Shown here one piece after another: positions 25,656 through 34,029 of a DNA stretch of 64,000 nt; the first letter of the stretch is position 1, and the number at the start of each line of letters is the position of its first letter. The position numbers and the translations under genes were made by a program. Source of the DNA: Bradyrhizobium canariense (GTDB lineage: Bacteria > Pseudomonadota > Alphaproteobacteria > Rhizobiales > Xanthobacteraceae); contig NZ_LT629750.1 of assembly GCF_900105125.1 (NCBI RefSeq), positions 806,001-870,000 on the forward strand, written 5' to 3'. The notes beneath the pieces are model-generated. The model did not search any database. It was not told where the DNA came from and saw only the letters and a list, made by a program, of their open reading frames with translations.

Positions 25656-25696
25656 CCCGTCATGCCCGGCCTGGTGCCGGGCATCCACGTCTTTCT
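25656..25696. repeat. Palindromic intergenic repeat, family A (partial copy)
   Basis: The core ATGCCCGGC-CTGGT-GCCGGGCAT is flanked by CGTC and CCACGTCTTTCTT. The same unit occurs at 31347 and 33906, where a second arm follows. This copy is a half unit only, at the left edge of the accessory segment beside dprA. Confidence 0.8.
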
Positions 25697-25734
25697 TGCC
25701 TGCGAGTATTAAAGGCCAGAAGATCTTTGAACGG

Positions 25735-25935
25735 ATGGGCCGATCGAAAGGCACAAAACTCAAAGAATCCGAACTGACATATGTTGAACTGGCGAACGTC
25801 TCAAAAAAGCACAGCTTCTCCGAAACCGGGGCCTCGATAACGAATAAGCTGAAACGCGGGACGTTTTCCGCAAAGTTCTTTCTCGTCTGCATTGCGGCGG
25901 TGGAATTGGAGGGAGTAGTGTTAGAGGAGATATAG
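25735..25935 (+). CDS. DUF6471-like small protein (probable HTH)
   Basis: The 66-residue protein has ESELTYVELANV and NKLKRGTFSAKFFLVCIAAV, which resemble DUF6471, a family of short helix-turn-helix-like proteins. The start is uncertain: ATG 25735 has only a distant AAAGG, and the family usually has a few more residues N-terminally. It is 10 bases upstream of the two-TM gene on the same strand, so they form an operon. Lower GC than the neighbours (AAA, GAA and TTT codons are common) and the flanking dprA duplicates suggest acquisition. Confidence 0.55.
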   Translation: MGRSKGTKLKESELTYVELANVSKKHSFSETGASITNKLKRGTFSAKFFLVCIAAVELEGVVLEEI

Positions 25936-25945
25936 GGGGCAACGG

Positions 25946-26734
25946 TTGCAGTGGTCTGTACCGCGCGAACTGCTTTGGGCAATCATAGGAGCCCAAGCGA
26001 TAGCTATCATCGCTCTATGGCCCACGTATTATCCCTATCGCCAAGCTCCAAAGGTCGATGCGCAGCATCAATCCGAAAATGGCATAAGCAGTGCCAATCC
26101 GGCCGAAGACCGTCCAGCCACGCAGGTAAATCCAAGTGGCAAATACGAGAGTCAACATAGCGGCGAGGACGCTTCGGAAATCTCGATCTTGGGCATAAAG
26201 CCCGGCGAGTGGCTGCTTTCCATTGTAACGCTGATGTTGTGGGGGGCGACCGTCGGTCTCGTAAGAAGCGCGGATAGGACGGCGGAAAGACAATTGAGGG
26301 CCTACTTTGATTTGAGGGGCACCACTGTCGAGGATTTCGAAGTTGGCAAGCTGCCTAACGTGATCCTCCAATTCAAAAATGTCGGTCAAACCCCTGCGAT
26401 CGATGTCGTCCTCCGAATGAGTGTTCAAGTTCGAGATTTCGTAGACGAGCCTGGCGAAACGGACCCCACGGTCACTCCGGGTGGCTCCAAGAGCACTATC
26501 GGGCGTGACGGCTCCCTGATCTCTCATTTGAGAATGAGCGAGCCCCTGAGTCGATATTCTTTTGAGGCAGTTAGAAACGACAAAGCCGCTTTCTTCGCTT
26601 GGGGAATTGTTCGATACAGCGACGTTTACGGACACAGGCGATATTTGCGCTTCCGCATGGCTTTCACAGCCAAAAACTTTGCTGCCGGTAACGAGACTAT
26701 GGAAACGTGCAGCGAAGGCAATGACGCCAATTAG
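25946..26734 (+). CDS. Two-TM protein of unknown function, accessory
   Basis: The 262-residue protein starts at TTG 25946 after GATATAGGGGGC. It has TM1 at about 9-27, a polar linker (NPAEDRPATQVNPSGKYE), TM2 at about 90-107 (WLLSIVTLMLWGATVGLVRS), then a soluble domain of about 150 residues with AERQLRAYFDLRGTTVEDFE and LQFKNVGQTPAIDVVLRMSV. This pattern (TM hairpin, ERQLRAY, FKNxGxTPA) recurs in uncharacterised proteins of Rhizobiales accessory regions. The beta-rich C-terminal part may be an Ig-like fold. The function is unknown. Confidence 0.75.
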   Translation: MQWSVPRELLWAIIGAQAIAIIALWPTYYPYRQAPKVDAQHQSENGISSANPAEDRPATQVNPSGKYESQHSGEDASEISILGIKPGEWLLSIVTLMLWGATVGLVRSADRTAERQLRAYFDLRGTTVEDFEVGKLPNVILQFKNVGQTPAIDVVLRMSVQVRDFVDEPGETDPTVTPGGSKSTIGRDGSLISHLRMSEPLSRYSFEAVRNDKAAFFAWGIVRYSDVYGHRRYLRFRMAFTAKNFAAGNETMETCSEGNDAN

Positions 26735-26762
26735 GCGGTGGCGTTTGCGCCATAACACCGTT

Positions 26763-26854
26763 AGGGCCGATGTTGCCGCTGCGGATTAGCCGCAGGCGGT
26801 TCATCCGCTCGTCGGCGGTCAGGTGCGTAGTGTTGTTGATGGCGTCCACGTTAT
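26763..26854 (-). pseudogene. Duplicated 5' fragment of dprA (direct repeat, copy 2)
   Basis: Read leftward from GTG 26849, this encodes [20 protein letters not shown] and on to NIGP, 29 codons colinear with the N-terminus of DprA. It then diverges into unrelated sequence. The ribosome site found in copy 1 is degraded here (GGGGAAAATAAC). Identity to copy 1 is about 89% over 92 bp, with several differences silent or conservative, so the fragment came from a closely related dprA allele rather than a very recent tandem copy. Confidence 0.85.
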
Positions 26855-26864
26855 TTTCCCCACA

Positions 26865-26947
26865 CGTCATTCCGGGACACGCGTCTTCGCGTGGACCCGG
26901 AATCCCGAGATTCCGGGTTCGATGCTACGCATCGCCCCGGAATGACG
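26865..26947. repeat. Palindromic intergenic repeat, family B
   Basis: This 83-bp unit is bounded by CGTCATTCCGGG and CCCCGGAATGACG, with internal CCCGGAATC/GATTCCGGG palindromes. A second copy lies at 28270-28352, so the pair flanks the amidase gene. Such foldable units are widespread in Bradyrhizobium intergenic DNA. Confidence 0.85.
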
Positions 26948-27005
26948 GTAGAAACAATATATAGCAGAACCTGAGTAAGCTAATCCTTCCCCCAATCCGC
27001 ACGGA

Positions 27006-28262
27006 ATGATGCCAATGCCAATGATATCGCTCGCCGAACTCCAGCGCCGGATCGACCGGGGCGACCTCTCCGCCGATGCCGCGATCGCGCAGTCGCTGGA
27101 GGCGATCGGCGCGCAGGACGAAACCATCGGCGCGTTCGTCTGTCATGACCCCCGCGCGCGGGCGGCGGGTGCCGGCCCGCTGCGCGGCATCGCCGTGGGC
27201 ATCAAGGACATCATCGATACCGCGGACTTTCCGACCGAGATGGGATCGTCGATCTACCGGGGCTGGCAGCCGCGTGCGGATGCGTCCGTGGTCGAGATGC
27301 TGAGACGGGCGGGCGCGACCATCATCGGCAAGACCACGACGACGGCGTTCGCCTCGCGCGATCCGACCGCGACGCTCAATCCGCGAAATCACGGACACAC
27401 GCCGGGCGGATCGTCCTCGGGCTCCGCGGCAGCGGTCGCGGCCGGAATGATTCCGCTGGCGCTGGGAACGCAGACCGGCGGTTCGGTGATCCGGCCGGCC
27501 TCGTTCTGCGGCGTGGCCGCCATCAAACCATCCTACCGGCTGCTGCCGACGGTGGGCGTGAAGTGCTATTCGTGGATGCTGGATACGGTCGGGCTGTTCG
27601 CCGCCGGCGTCGAAGATCTCGCGCACGGGCTTTCGGCGATGACCAACCGGCCCGAGCTGCTTGGCGATGCCGCGAAGACGACACCACGCATTGGCCTGGT
27701 GATGCAGGAATTCGCGGGCGCGCCGGAGGGATCAAGCGGGCAGGCGCTGCGGATCGCGGTGGCTGCGGTGGAACGCGCCGGCGCCTCCGTTCGCACGCTC
27801 GCGATGCCGGAGATCGTTGCGGAGGCGTGGCGGATTCATCCCGTCGTGCAGGAGTTCGAGGCGCATCAGGCGCTGGCCTGGGAATACCGCACGCATCACG
27901 ACGAAATACCGCCGCTGATGCGCGAAAAGCTCGACGAAAATGTCGGCATCAAGCCCGCCACCTATGACGAGGCGCGCGCGATCGCCAACCGGGCTCGAAG
28001 AGCCCTGGCGAAGTCATTTGACGATGTTGACGTGCTGCTGACGTTTTCCGCGCCGGGCGCCGCGCCAAAAGGACTGGCCTCGACCGGCGATGCCCGTTTC
28101 AACCGGCTCTGGACGCTGATGGGCGTGCCCTGCGTCAACATTCCGGCTGATGTCACCGATGGCGGATTGCCGGTCGGCGTGCAGATCATCGCCGGATTTG
28201 GCGACGACGCCAGGGCGCTTTCGGCGGCGCGCTTTGTTGAAGAGGCGCTGGCGCGGCGATGA
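27006..28262 (+). CDS. Amidase (amidase-signature family)
   Basis: The 418-residue protein has the Ser-cisSer-Lys triad context: Lys in AVGIKDIIDTADF, GGSSSGSAAAVAAGM and TQTGGSVIRPASFCGVAAIK. It is shorter than GatA (491 residues, at 37797) and lacks GatA-like partner genes, so it is probably a free amide or allophanate-type hydrolase. The substrate is unknown. The start is ATG 27006 or the next ATG; the ribosome site is weak. It is inserted on the plus strand between minus-strand dprA and plsY and flanked by family B repeats. Confidence 0.9.
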   Translation: MMPMPMISLAELQRRIDRGDLSADAAIAQSLEAIGAQDETIGAFVCHDPRARAAGAGPLRGIAVGIKDIIDTADFPTEMGSSIYRGWQPRADASVVEMLRRAGATIIGKTTTTAFASRDPTATLNPRNHGHTPGGSSSGSAAAVAAGMIPLALGTQTGGSVIRPASFCGVAAIKPSYRLLPTVGVKCYSWMLDTVGLFAAGVEDLAHGLSAMTNRPELLGDAAKTTPRIGLVMQEFAGAPEGSSGQALRIAVAAVERAGASVRTLAMPEIVAEAWRIHPVVQEFEAHQALAWEYRTHHDEIPPLMREKLDENVGIKPATYDEARAIANRARRALAKSFDDVDVLLTFSAPGAAPKGLASTGDARFNRLWTLMGVPCVNIPADVTDGGLPVGVQIIAGFGDDARALSAARFVEEALARR

Positions 28263-28269
28263 AAGATAC

Positions 28270-28352
28270 CGTCATTCCGGGATGGTCCGAAGGACCAGAC
28301 CCGGAATCTCGAGATTCCGGGTTCGACGCTAACGCGTCGCCCCGGAATGACG
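28270..28352. repeat. Palindromic intergenic repeat, family B
   Basis: This is the second copy of the 83-bp unit at 26865, with the same CGTCATTCCGGG and CCCCGGAATGACG ends and CCCGGAATCTCGAGATTCCGGG core. It starts 7 bases after the amidase stop and may serve as its 3' structure. Confidence 0.85.
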
Positions 28353-28371
28353 AGAGAAAGTGACGCCAAGC

Positions 28372-28968
28372 TTACTTCTTCCCGATCCTGCTTTCGGTGC
28401 CCGCCAGCAACCGCTTGATGTTCTCGCGGTGCATGTAGAACAGCAGTAGCGTCAGCACCGCGAACAGCGAGGCCAGCGCGAGGTGGCCGAACCACCACAG
28501 GAAGATCGGCGTGACAAAGCTCGCGACCAAAGCCGACAGCGATGAGTAGCGCGTGATCACGGCGGTGGTGAGCCACAGCACGCAGAATACCACCGCGGCC
28601 GGCCAGAACAGGCCGATCAGCACGCCGATATAAACCGCGACGCCTTTGCCGCCCCTGAACTTCAGCCATACCGGAAAGAGGTGGCCGAGGAAGGCGCCCA
28701 ATGCCGCCAGCATCGCGGCGTTGGGTCCGCCGAACGAGCCGGCAATGATCACCGCGATCGTACCTTTCAGCATATCGCTGATCAGCGTCGCCGCGGCGAG
28801 GCCCTTGTGGCCAGTGCGCAGCACGTTGGTGGCGCCGATATTGCCGGAGCCGACCGAGCGCAGGTCCTGCGTGCCCGCGAGTTTGGTCAGCACCAGCCCG
28901 AACGGAATCGAGCCAAAGAGATAGCCGATCAGAAACGCCACGATGAGAAACGCCTCAGCCGATATCAC
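28372..28968 (-). CDS. plsY: Acyl-phosphate:glycerol-3-phosphate acyltransferase PlsY
   Basis: The 198-residue integral membrane protein has five or more TM helices and the PlsY motifs [34 protein letters not shown] and [10 protein letters not shown]. It transfers the acyl group from acyl-phosphate (made by PlsX) to glycerol-3-phosphate, the first step of phospholipid synthesis. The start is GTG 28968. It follows pyrC by 32 bp on the same strand and belongs to the pyrB-pyrC-plsY-dprA run typical of this order. Confidence 0.96.
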   Translation of the reverse strand: MISAEAFLIVAFLIGYLFGSIPFGLVLTKLAGTQDLRSVGSGNIGATNVLRTGHKGLAAATLISDMLKGTIAVIIAGSFGGPNAAMLAALGAFLGHLFPVWLKFRGGKGVAVYIGVLIGLFWPAAVVFCVLWLTTAVITRYSSLSALVASFVTPIFLWWFGHLALASLFAVLTLLLFYMHRENIKRLLAGTESRIGKK

Positions 28969-29000
28969 GGTCGCTCCCGTCGCAAGTTAGTTGCCGCGCT

Positions 29001-30302
29001 TCAGACATGCTCGTAGACGGTCCGGCCGCCAATGATGGTGCGCACCACGCGGCCCGAGAACCGCGCTTCGTCGAATGGCGTGTTCTTGCACTGCGATTTG
29101 AGATCAGCGGGATCGAGCACCCAGGGCGTATCGGCGTCGATCACGATCACGTCGGCGGGCGAGCCCGCGCGCAATGATCCGCCCGGCAGGCCCAGCAGTT
29201 CAGCGGGTCGCGTCGACATCGCGCGGATCAAGGTCTTGAAATCCATTTCGCCATTATGGATCAGCCTTAAGGCGGCCGGCAGCATGGTTTCAAGGCCGAT
29301 CGCGCCGCTTGCGGCCTCCGCGAAGGGCAGCCGCTTGACTTCGACATCCTGCGGATTGTGATCGGACATGATGACGTCGATAAGACCCGAAGCGACGGCT
29401 GCGACCAGCGCCCGGCGATCGTCCTCGGTGCGCAGCGGCGGCGAGAGTTTCAGGAACGTCCGGTAGGGGCCGATGTCGTTCTCGTTCAGCGTCACGTGAT
29501 TGATCGAGGCGGAAGCACTGACCGCAAGCCCCGCGTCACGTGCGCGCTTGAGGATTTCCAGGGAGTCGGTCGAGGAGAGAGACGCCGCGTGATAGCGGCC
29601 GCCGCTCAGTGCGACCAGGCGCATGTCGCGCTCCAGCATCACGGCCTCGGCGGCAACGGGGATGCCGGTCAGGCCGAGCCTTGAGGCGAACTCGCCTTCG
29701 TTCATCACGCCTTCGCCGACCAGATCGGGGTCTTCGGTGTAGTGCACGATCAGCGCGTCGAAATCACGGGCATAGGTCAGGGCGCGGCGCATCACCTGCG
29801 CATTGGTGACGCTGTGTGCGCCGTCGGTGAAGGCGACAGCGCCCGCGGCTTTCAACAGGCCGATCTCGGTCATCTCATCGCCGCGCATGCCCTTGGTCAG
29901 CGCCGCCATCGGATGGATGTTGACGATAGCGGTGTCGCGCGCGCGGCGCAGCACGAAATCCACCGTCGCCGAATTGTCGATGACAGGCGAGGTATCCGGC
30001 TGACAGATGATGGTGGTGATGCCGCCGGTTGCCGCCGCCTGGCTCGCGGAGGCGAAGGTTTCGCGGTGGCTGGCGCCGGGCTCGCCGACAAAGGCGCGCA
30101 TGTCGACCAGCCCGGGGGCGACGATCTTGCCGGCGCAATTGACGATGTCGGTGCCTTCGGGCACGCCGGCGGCGCCGATGCCGCGCCTGGCATCACGGAT
30201 GACGCCATCGGCAATCAGGACGTCGCCGATGCCATCGAAATCCCTGGAGGGATCGATGACGCGGGCGTTGGCGAGCAGGATTGGACGGCGATCGGTCAGC
30301 AT
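29001..30302 (-). CDS. pyrC: Dihydroorotase-like protein lacking the zinc motif (PyrC', probably non-catalytic)
   Basis: The 433-residue class I dihydroorotase-like protein matches along its length (GKIVAPGLVDMRAFVGEPGA, SDHNPQDVEVKRLPFAEAAS, LRAGSPADVIVID). The zinc-binding DxHxH of active enzymes is D67-M-R-A-F71, so both His ligands are gone. Some other active-site positions remain (INHVT, SDHNP). Inactive PyrC' (PyrX) proteins of this kind are known in Pseudomonas, where they hold aspartate transcarbamoylase in a dodecamer. Here the gene lies 5 bp after pyrB, which fits. A separate active dihydroorotase is expected elsewhere. Confidence 0.9.
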   Translation of the reverse strand: MLTDRRPILLANARVIDPSRDFDGIGDVLIADGVIRDARRGIGAAGVPEGTDIVNCAGKIVAPGLVDMRAFVGEPGASHRETFASASQAAATGGITTIICQPDTSPVIDNSATVDFVLRRARDTAIVNIHPMAALTKGMRGDEMTEIGLLKAAGAVAFTDGAHSVTNAQVMRRALTYARDFDALIVHYTEDPDLVGEGVMNEGEFASRLGLTGIPVAAEAVMLERDMRLVALSGGRYHAASLSSTDSLEILKRARDAGLAVSASASINHVTLNENDIGPYRTFLKLSPPLRTEDDRRALVAAVASGLIDVIMSDHNPQDVEVKRLPFAEAASGAIGLETMLPAALRLIHNGEMDFKTLIRAMSTRPAELLGLPGGSLRAGSPADVIVIDADTPWVLDPADLKSQCKNTPFDEARFSGRVVRTIIGGRTVYEHV

Positions 30303-30307
30303 GATCT

Positions 30308-31261
30308 TTACGCGTTGGGCAGGTTGCGGGCGAGTGCCTCGAGCACCGCCATCCGCACCGCCACTCCCATTTCCACCTGTTCGCGGATCAGCGATTGCGC
30401 GCCGTCCGCCACGAATGAGTCGATTTCCACGCCGCGGTTCATCGGCCCCGGATGCATCACAAGCGCATCCGGTTTGGCGTAGGCGAGCTTTTTCTGGTCG
30501 AGGCCGAAATAATGGAAATATTCCTGGCTCGACGGCACGAACGAGCCGTTCATGCGCTCGCGCTGCAGCCGCAGCATCATCACAATGTCAGCGCCATTCA
30601 GCCCTTCGCGCATGTCGCGGGCAACCTCGACACCCATCCGCTCGATGCCGCTCGGCAACAGGGTGGAGGGTGCGACCACACGCACGCGGGCGCCCATGGT
30701 GTTGAGCAGGATGATGTTGGAGCGCGCGACGCGTGAATGCATCACGTCGCCGCAGATCGCGATCACCAAGCCCTCGATCCGGCCCTTGTTGCGACGGATG
30801 GTGAGCGCATCCAGTAGCGCCTGGGTCGGATGTTCATGGGCGCCGTCGCCGGCATTGACGACGGACCCGTCGACCTTGCGCGCCAACAGTTCCACCGCGC
30901 CGGAGGCGTGGTGCCGCACCACCAGGATGTCCGGGTGCATGGCGTTCAGCGTCACCGCCGTGTCCATCAGCGTCTCGCCCTTGCGCATCGACGACGAGGA
31001 GACCGACATGTTCATGACGTCGGCGCCGAGGCGCTTGCCGGCGATTTCGAACGAGGATTGGGTGCGGGTCGAGGCCTCGAAGAACAGGTTGACCTGGGTG
31101 CGACCGCGCAGCGAGGTGCGCTTTTTGTCGACCTGGCGGTTGAGCTCGACATATTCCTCGGAAAGGTCGAGCAGGCCGGAAATATCGGCAGCGGAAAGGC
31201 CCTCGATTCCCAGCAGATGCCGGTGACCGAGGACGAAGGTCGATTTCGATGCAGGGGTCAT
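30308..31261 (-). CDS. pyrB: Aspartate carbamoyltransferase catalytic subunit
   Basis: The 317-residue protein has the carbamoyl-phosphate motif [20 protein letters not shown], the loop [12 protein letters not shown], and the aspartate-side LRLQRERM and [11 protein letters not shown]. It makes carbamoyl-aspartate, the second step of pyrimidine synthesis. ATG 31261 starts MTPASKSTF; residues upstream are Pro-rich and unlikely to be coding. No pyrI is present; with PyrC' immediately downstream it is probably a class A ATCase (PyrB-PyrC' complex). Confidence 0.96.
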   Translation of the reverse strand: MTPASKSTFVLGHRHLLGIEGLSAADISGLLDLSEEYVELNRQVDKKRTSLRGRTQVNLFFEASTRTQSSFEIAGKRLGADVMNMSVSSSSMRKGETLMDTAVTLNAMHPDILVVRHHASGAVELLARKVDGSVVNAGDGAHEHPTQALLDALTIRRNKGRIEGLVIAICGDVMHSRVARSNIILLNTMGARVRVVAPSTLLPSGIERMGVEVARDMREGLNGADIVMMLRLQRERMNGSFVPSSQEYFHYFGLDQKKLAYAKPDALVMHPGPMNRGVEIDSFVADGAQSLIREQVEMGVAVRMAVLEALARNLPNA

Positions 31262-31346
31262 TAAAGCGAGAGCTATAGGCGGGGATGGGGGGTGGGGCAA
31301 GCACGAAAAAAGCGTCGGCGAGTTATCCCCCGGGGATGTCCTATCT

Positions 31347-31440
31347 CGTCATGCCCGCGCTTGTCGCGGGCATCCACGTCTTCCTTGTCGTTAACCGTAA
31401 AAAAGACGTGGATGGCCGGAACAAGTCCGGCCATGACGGT
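31347..31440. repeat. Palindromic intergenic repeat, family A (complete)
   Basis: Two hairpin arms (ATGCCCGCG...CGCGGGCAT and GGCCGGA...TCCGGCC) lie between outer complementary segments CATCCACGTC and GACGTGGATG, with CGTCATG/CATGACG at the ends. The whole 94 bp can fold as a three-way structure. It abuts the start codon of the dipeptidase gene at 31441. Confidence 0.85.
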
Positions 31441-32217
31441 ATGGAACAGCTTTTCGTGAAAACGGCTACAATCACCTTCGCGGTCATCGCGTGCGCGGGC
31501 TCAGCTGCTGCACAGCCCTTGCCCGGCGATTTCGTGTACCTGCGTGATATCGATCCCTCTGTTATCCAGGACATCCGCTACGCCGGATCGAACAATTTCG
31601 TTGGCCGGCCGCTTGATGGCTACGGCGCGGCCGAATGCGTGGTGAAACGCGCGGTCGGACTGGCACTGAAAAACATCCAGCAGGAACTCGCCCGGCAGAA
31701 ACTGTCGCTGAAGATGCTGGATTGCTACCGCCCGGCGCGCGCGGTTGCCGACATGGTGGCGTGGTCTCGCAATGGCACGGAGACCGCGGCCGAGCGGCGC
31801 TATAATCCCGCGTTCAGCAAGAAGGATCTGTTCCGGCTCGGCTACATCGCCACGCATTCCCAGCACTCCACCGGGGCTGCCGTCGACCTCACGCTGGTTG
31901 ATTTGAGGGCTGACAATTCAGGCCGGTTCGATCCGACCAAGGATCCGGGCAAGGCCTACGCCGATTGCACCGCGCCCGCGGAACTGAGGGGACCGGAAGC
32001 CAGTATCGACATGGGCACCGGCTATGACTGTTCCGATCTGAAGGCGCATACGGCAGCCGTGTCGATCACGCCGGCGCAACGGCGCTGGCGAAACCTGCTG
32101 GTGGCCGCGATGGGCCGGCAAGGGTTTGTGAACTATTCGAAGGAGTGGTGGCACTTTTCCCTGCCGGGCGCTGGCAGGGCGGCCTATGATTTCCCGATCG
32201 CGGCACGCCGCCATTGA
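31441..32217 (+). CDS. D-alanyl-D-alanine dipeptidase (VanX/DdpX-like, M15D)
   Basis: The 258-residue protein begins with a signal peptide (about 1-24, hydrophobic TATITFAVIACAGSAAA). The M15 zinc site is intact: SQHSTGAAVDLTLVD (His and Asp ligands) and EWWHFSL (catalytic Glu, His ligand). The N-terminal DIDPSVIQDIRYAGSNNFVG is typical of VanX-type dipeptidases. It hydrolyses D-Ala-D-Ala released in the periplasm, probably for peptidoglycan recycling rather than vancomycin resistance. The start codon lies directly at the edge of a family A repeat with a poor ribosome site. Confidence 0.9.
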   Translation: MEQLFVKTATITFAVIACAGSAAAQPLPGDFVYLRDIDPSVIQDIRYAGSNNFVGRPLDGYGAAECVVKRAVGLALKNIQQELARQKLSLKMLDCYRPARAVADMVAWSRNGTETAAERRYNPAFSKKDLFRLGYIATHSQHSTGAAVDLTLVDLRADNSGRFDPTKDPGKAYADCTAPAELRGPEASIDMGTGYDCSDLKAHTAAVSITPAQRRWRNLLVAAMGRQGFVNYSKEWWHFSLPGAGRAAYDFPIAARRH

Positions 32218-32249
32218 TTCTGCCGAATTTCGACCGTGAGGGACGGCCC

Positions 32250-33893
32250 ATGACCCAGCCTTCATTCGCGACCCATGAAGTGTTCAACCAGTCGCCACCG
32301 TTCGAGGATGTAGACCTGTTTGCGCTGGACCGGCCGCTGGTTGACGCGGTCGGGACCAATGGTGGGCGTTCTGCGGAAAAAGAATTATCCGAATTCGGGC
32401 GGCACTGGGGTTCGGCTGCGATGGCCGAGCGGGGCCGTGTTGCGAATGAGAACACGCCGAAACTGCGGGCGTTCGATGCGCGCGGCGTCAGGCGCGACGT
32501 CGTCGAGTTCCATCCGGCCTATCACGAATTGATGGCGCACAGCGCCCATGCCGGCGTGCACAATTCGACCTGGAGCGCGCAGGGCAAGCCGGCCGGCGGG
32601 GCGGCCGAAGTCGTGCGCGCCGCGAAATTCTACATGGCGGCGCAAGTCGAGACCGGTCATCTCTGCCCAATCACGATGACGCGCGCATCGGTGGCGGCGT
32701 TGGCGGTGCAGCCTGAGCTTCTGGCAACAGCGATGCCCGTGATCGCGACGCGCTCCTATGATCCGAGCTTCGCGCCGTGGTGGACCAAGCGTGGCATGAC
32801 GCTCGGCATGGGCATGACCGAGAAGCAGGGCGGCACCGACGTGCGCTCGAACATGACCCGCGCGGAACGCGACGGCGATGCCTATCGCGTCATCGGCCAT
32901 AAATGGTTCATGTCGGCGCCGATGTGCGACGCGTTCCTGGTGTTGGCACAGGCCGACGCCGGCCTGACCTGCTTCTTCATGCCGCGCTTCAAGCCGGATG
33001 GATCGGTCAATGCGATTCATTTCCAGCGGCTGAAGGACAAGCTCGGCAACCGTTCCAACGCGTCATCAGAGGTGGAATTCGAAAACGCCTATGCCTTGCG
33101 CGTCGGCGACGAGGGCAAGGGCATCCGCACCATCATCCAGATGGTGCAGCTGACGCGGCAGGATTGCGCGATCGCATCCGCCGGCCTGATGCGTTCCGGG
33201 CTCGCGCACGCGCTGCATCACGCCCGTCATCGCAGCGTGTTCCAGAAGCACCTCGCCGATCAGCCGCTGATGCAGGCGGTGCTCTCGGACATGGCGCTGC
33301 ATGTTGAGGCATCGATCGCGCTGGTGATGCGGCTCTGCCAGTCATTCGACCGCGCGCCTGATGACGCCAGCGAGGCGGCGTATATGCGGCTGCTGACGCC
33401 GGCGATCAAATATTGGACGTGCAAGAGCGCGCCGGGCTTTCTCTATGAAGCGATGGAGTGCCTGGGCGGCAACGGTTACGTAGAGGAAGGCATTCTGGCG
33501 CGCCATTACCGCGAATCCCCCGTCAATGCGATCTGGGAGGGTTCGGGCAATGTGATGTGCCTGGACGTGCTGCGAGCGTTGTCACGCGAGGCCGACGCGG
33601 CGGCGGCCGTCTTGCAGCGGCTTGTCGCGGAAACCAGGGGATTGTCCGGCGCTCCGGACGCGGCGGCGTTCATCGGCAAGGCATTCCGCAGGCCGGACAG
33701 CGAGCGTGTGGCACGGCTCGCGGTCGAGAAACTGGCGCTGCTGGCAGCCGCCGCCGCGCTCAACAAGGTATCGCCGCGCAACGCGGAATTATTCGCGGCA
33801 ACACGGCTTGCCGGGACTCACGCCGGCATGTACGGCGCCGTCGATCTCGCCAATGACGATATCAAGAGCCTGCTGTTGCGGGCGTTACCGTGA
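32250..33893 (+). CDS. AidB-like acyl-CoA dehydrogenase
   Basis: The 547-residue protein is longer than ordinary acyl-CoA dehydrogenases and follows AidB: N-terminal PSFATHEVFNQSPPFEDVDL, FAD/substrate region MGMTEKQGGTDVRSNMT, and C-terminal ECLGGNGYVEEGILARHYRE and NAIWEGSGNVMCLDVLRAL. In E. coli AidB is an FAD protein made in the adaptive response to alkylation. GAGGGACGG precedes ATG 32250. It starts 32 bp after the dipeptidase stop. Whether it protects DNA or oxidises an acyl-CoA here is not evident. Confidence 0.92.
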   Translation: MTQPSFATHEVFNQSPPFEDVDLFALDRPLVDAVGTNGGRSAEKELSEFGRHWGSAAMAERGRVANENTPKLRAFDARGVRRDVVEFHPAYHELMAHSAHAGVHNSTWSAQGKPAGGAAEVVRAAKFYMAAQVETGHLCPITMTRASVAALAVQPELLATAMPVIATRSYDPSFAPWWTKRGMTLGMGMTEKQGGTDVRSNMTRAERDGDAYRVIGHKWFMSAPMCDAFLVLAQADAGLTCFFMPRFKPDGSVNAIHFQRLKDKLGNRSNASSEVEFENAYALRVGDEGKGIRTIIQMVQLTRQDCAIASAGLMRSGLAHALHHARHRSVFQKHLADQPLMQAVLSDMALHVEASIALVMRLCQSFDRAPDDASEAAYMRLLTPAIKYWTCKSAPGFLYEAMECLGGNGYVEEGILARHYRESPVNAIWEGSGNVMCLDVLRALSREADAAAAVLQRLVAETRGLSGAPDAAAFIGKAFRRPDSERVARLAVEKLALLAAAAALNKVSPRNAELFAATRLAGTHAGMYGAVDLANDDIKSLLLRALP

Positions 33894-33905
33894 GCATCTC
33901 ACTCA

Positions 33906-33993
33906 CCGTCATGCCCGGCCTCGTGCCGGGCATCCACGTCTTCTCTTGTGACGAAACAAGGCGTGGATGGCCGGGACAAGTCCAGCCACGACG
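33906..33993. repeat. Palindromic intergenic repeat, family A (complete)
   Basis: This is the third copy of the unit, with hairpin ATGCCCGGCC-TCGT-GCCGGGCAT, then CCACGTCTTCTCTTGTG, and the complementary second arm GCGTGGATGGCCGGGACAAG. It lies between the acyl-CoA dehydrogenase stop and the CPBP gene. Confidence 0.85.
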
Positions 33994-34029
33994 AGAGCAG
34001 ACACCGATTACACAATTGAAAGTCAGTTG

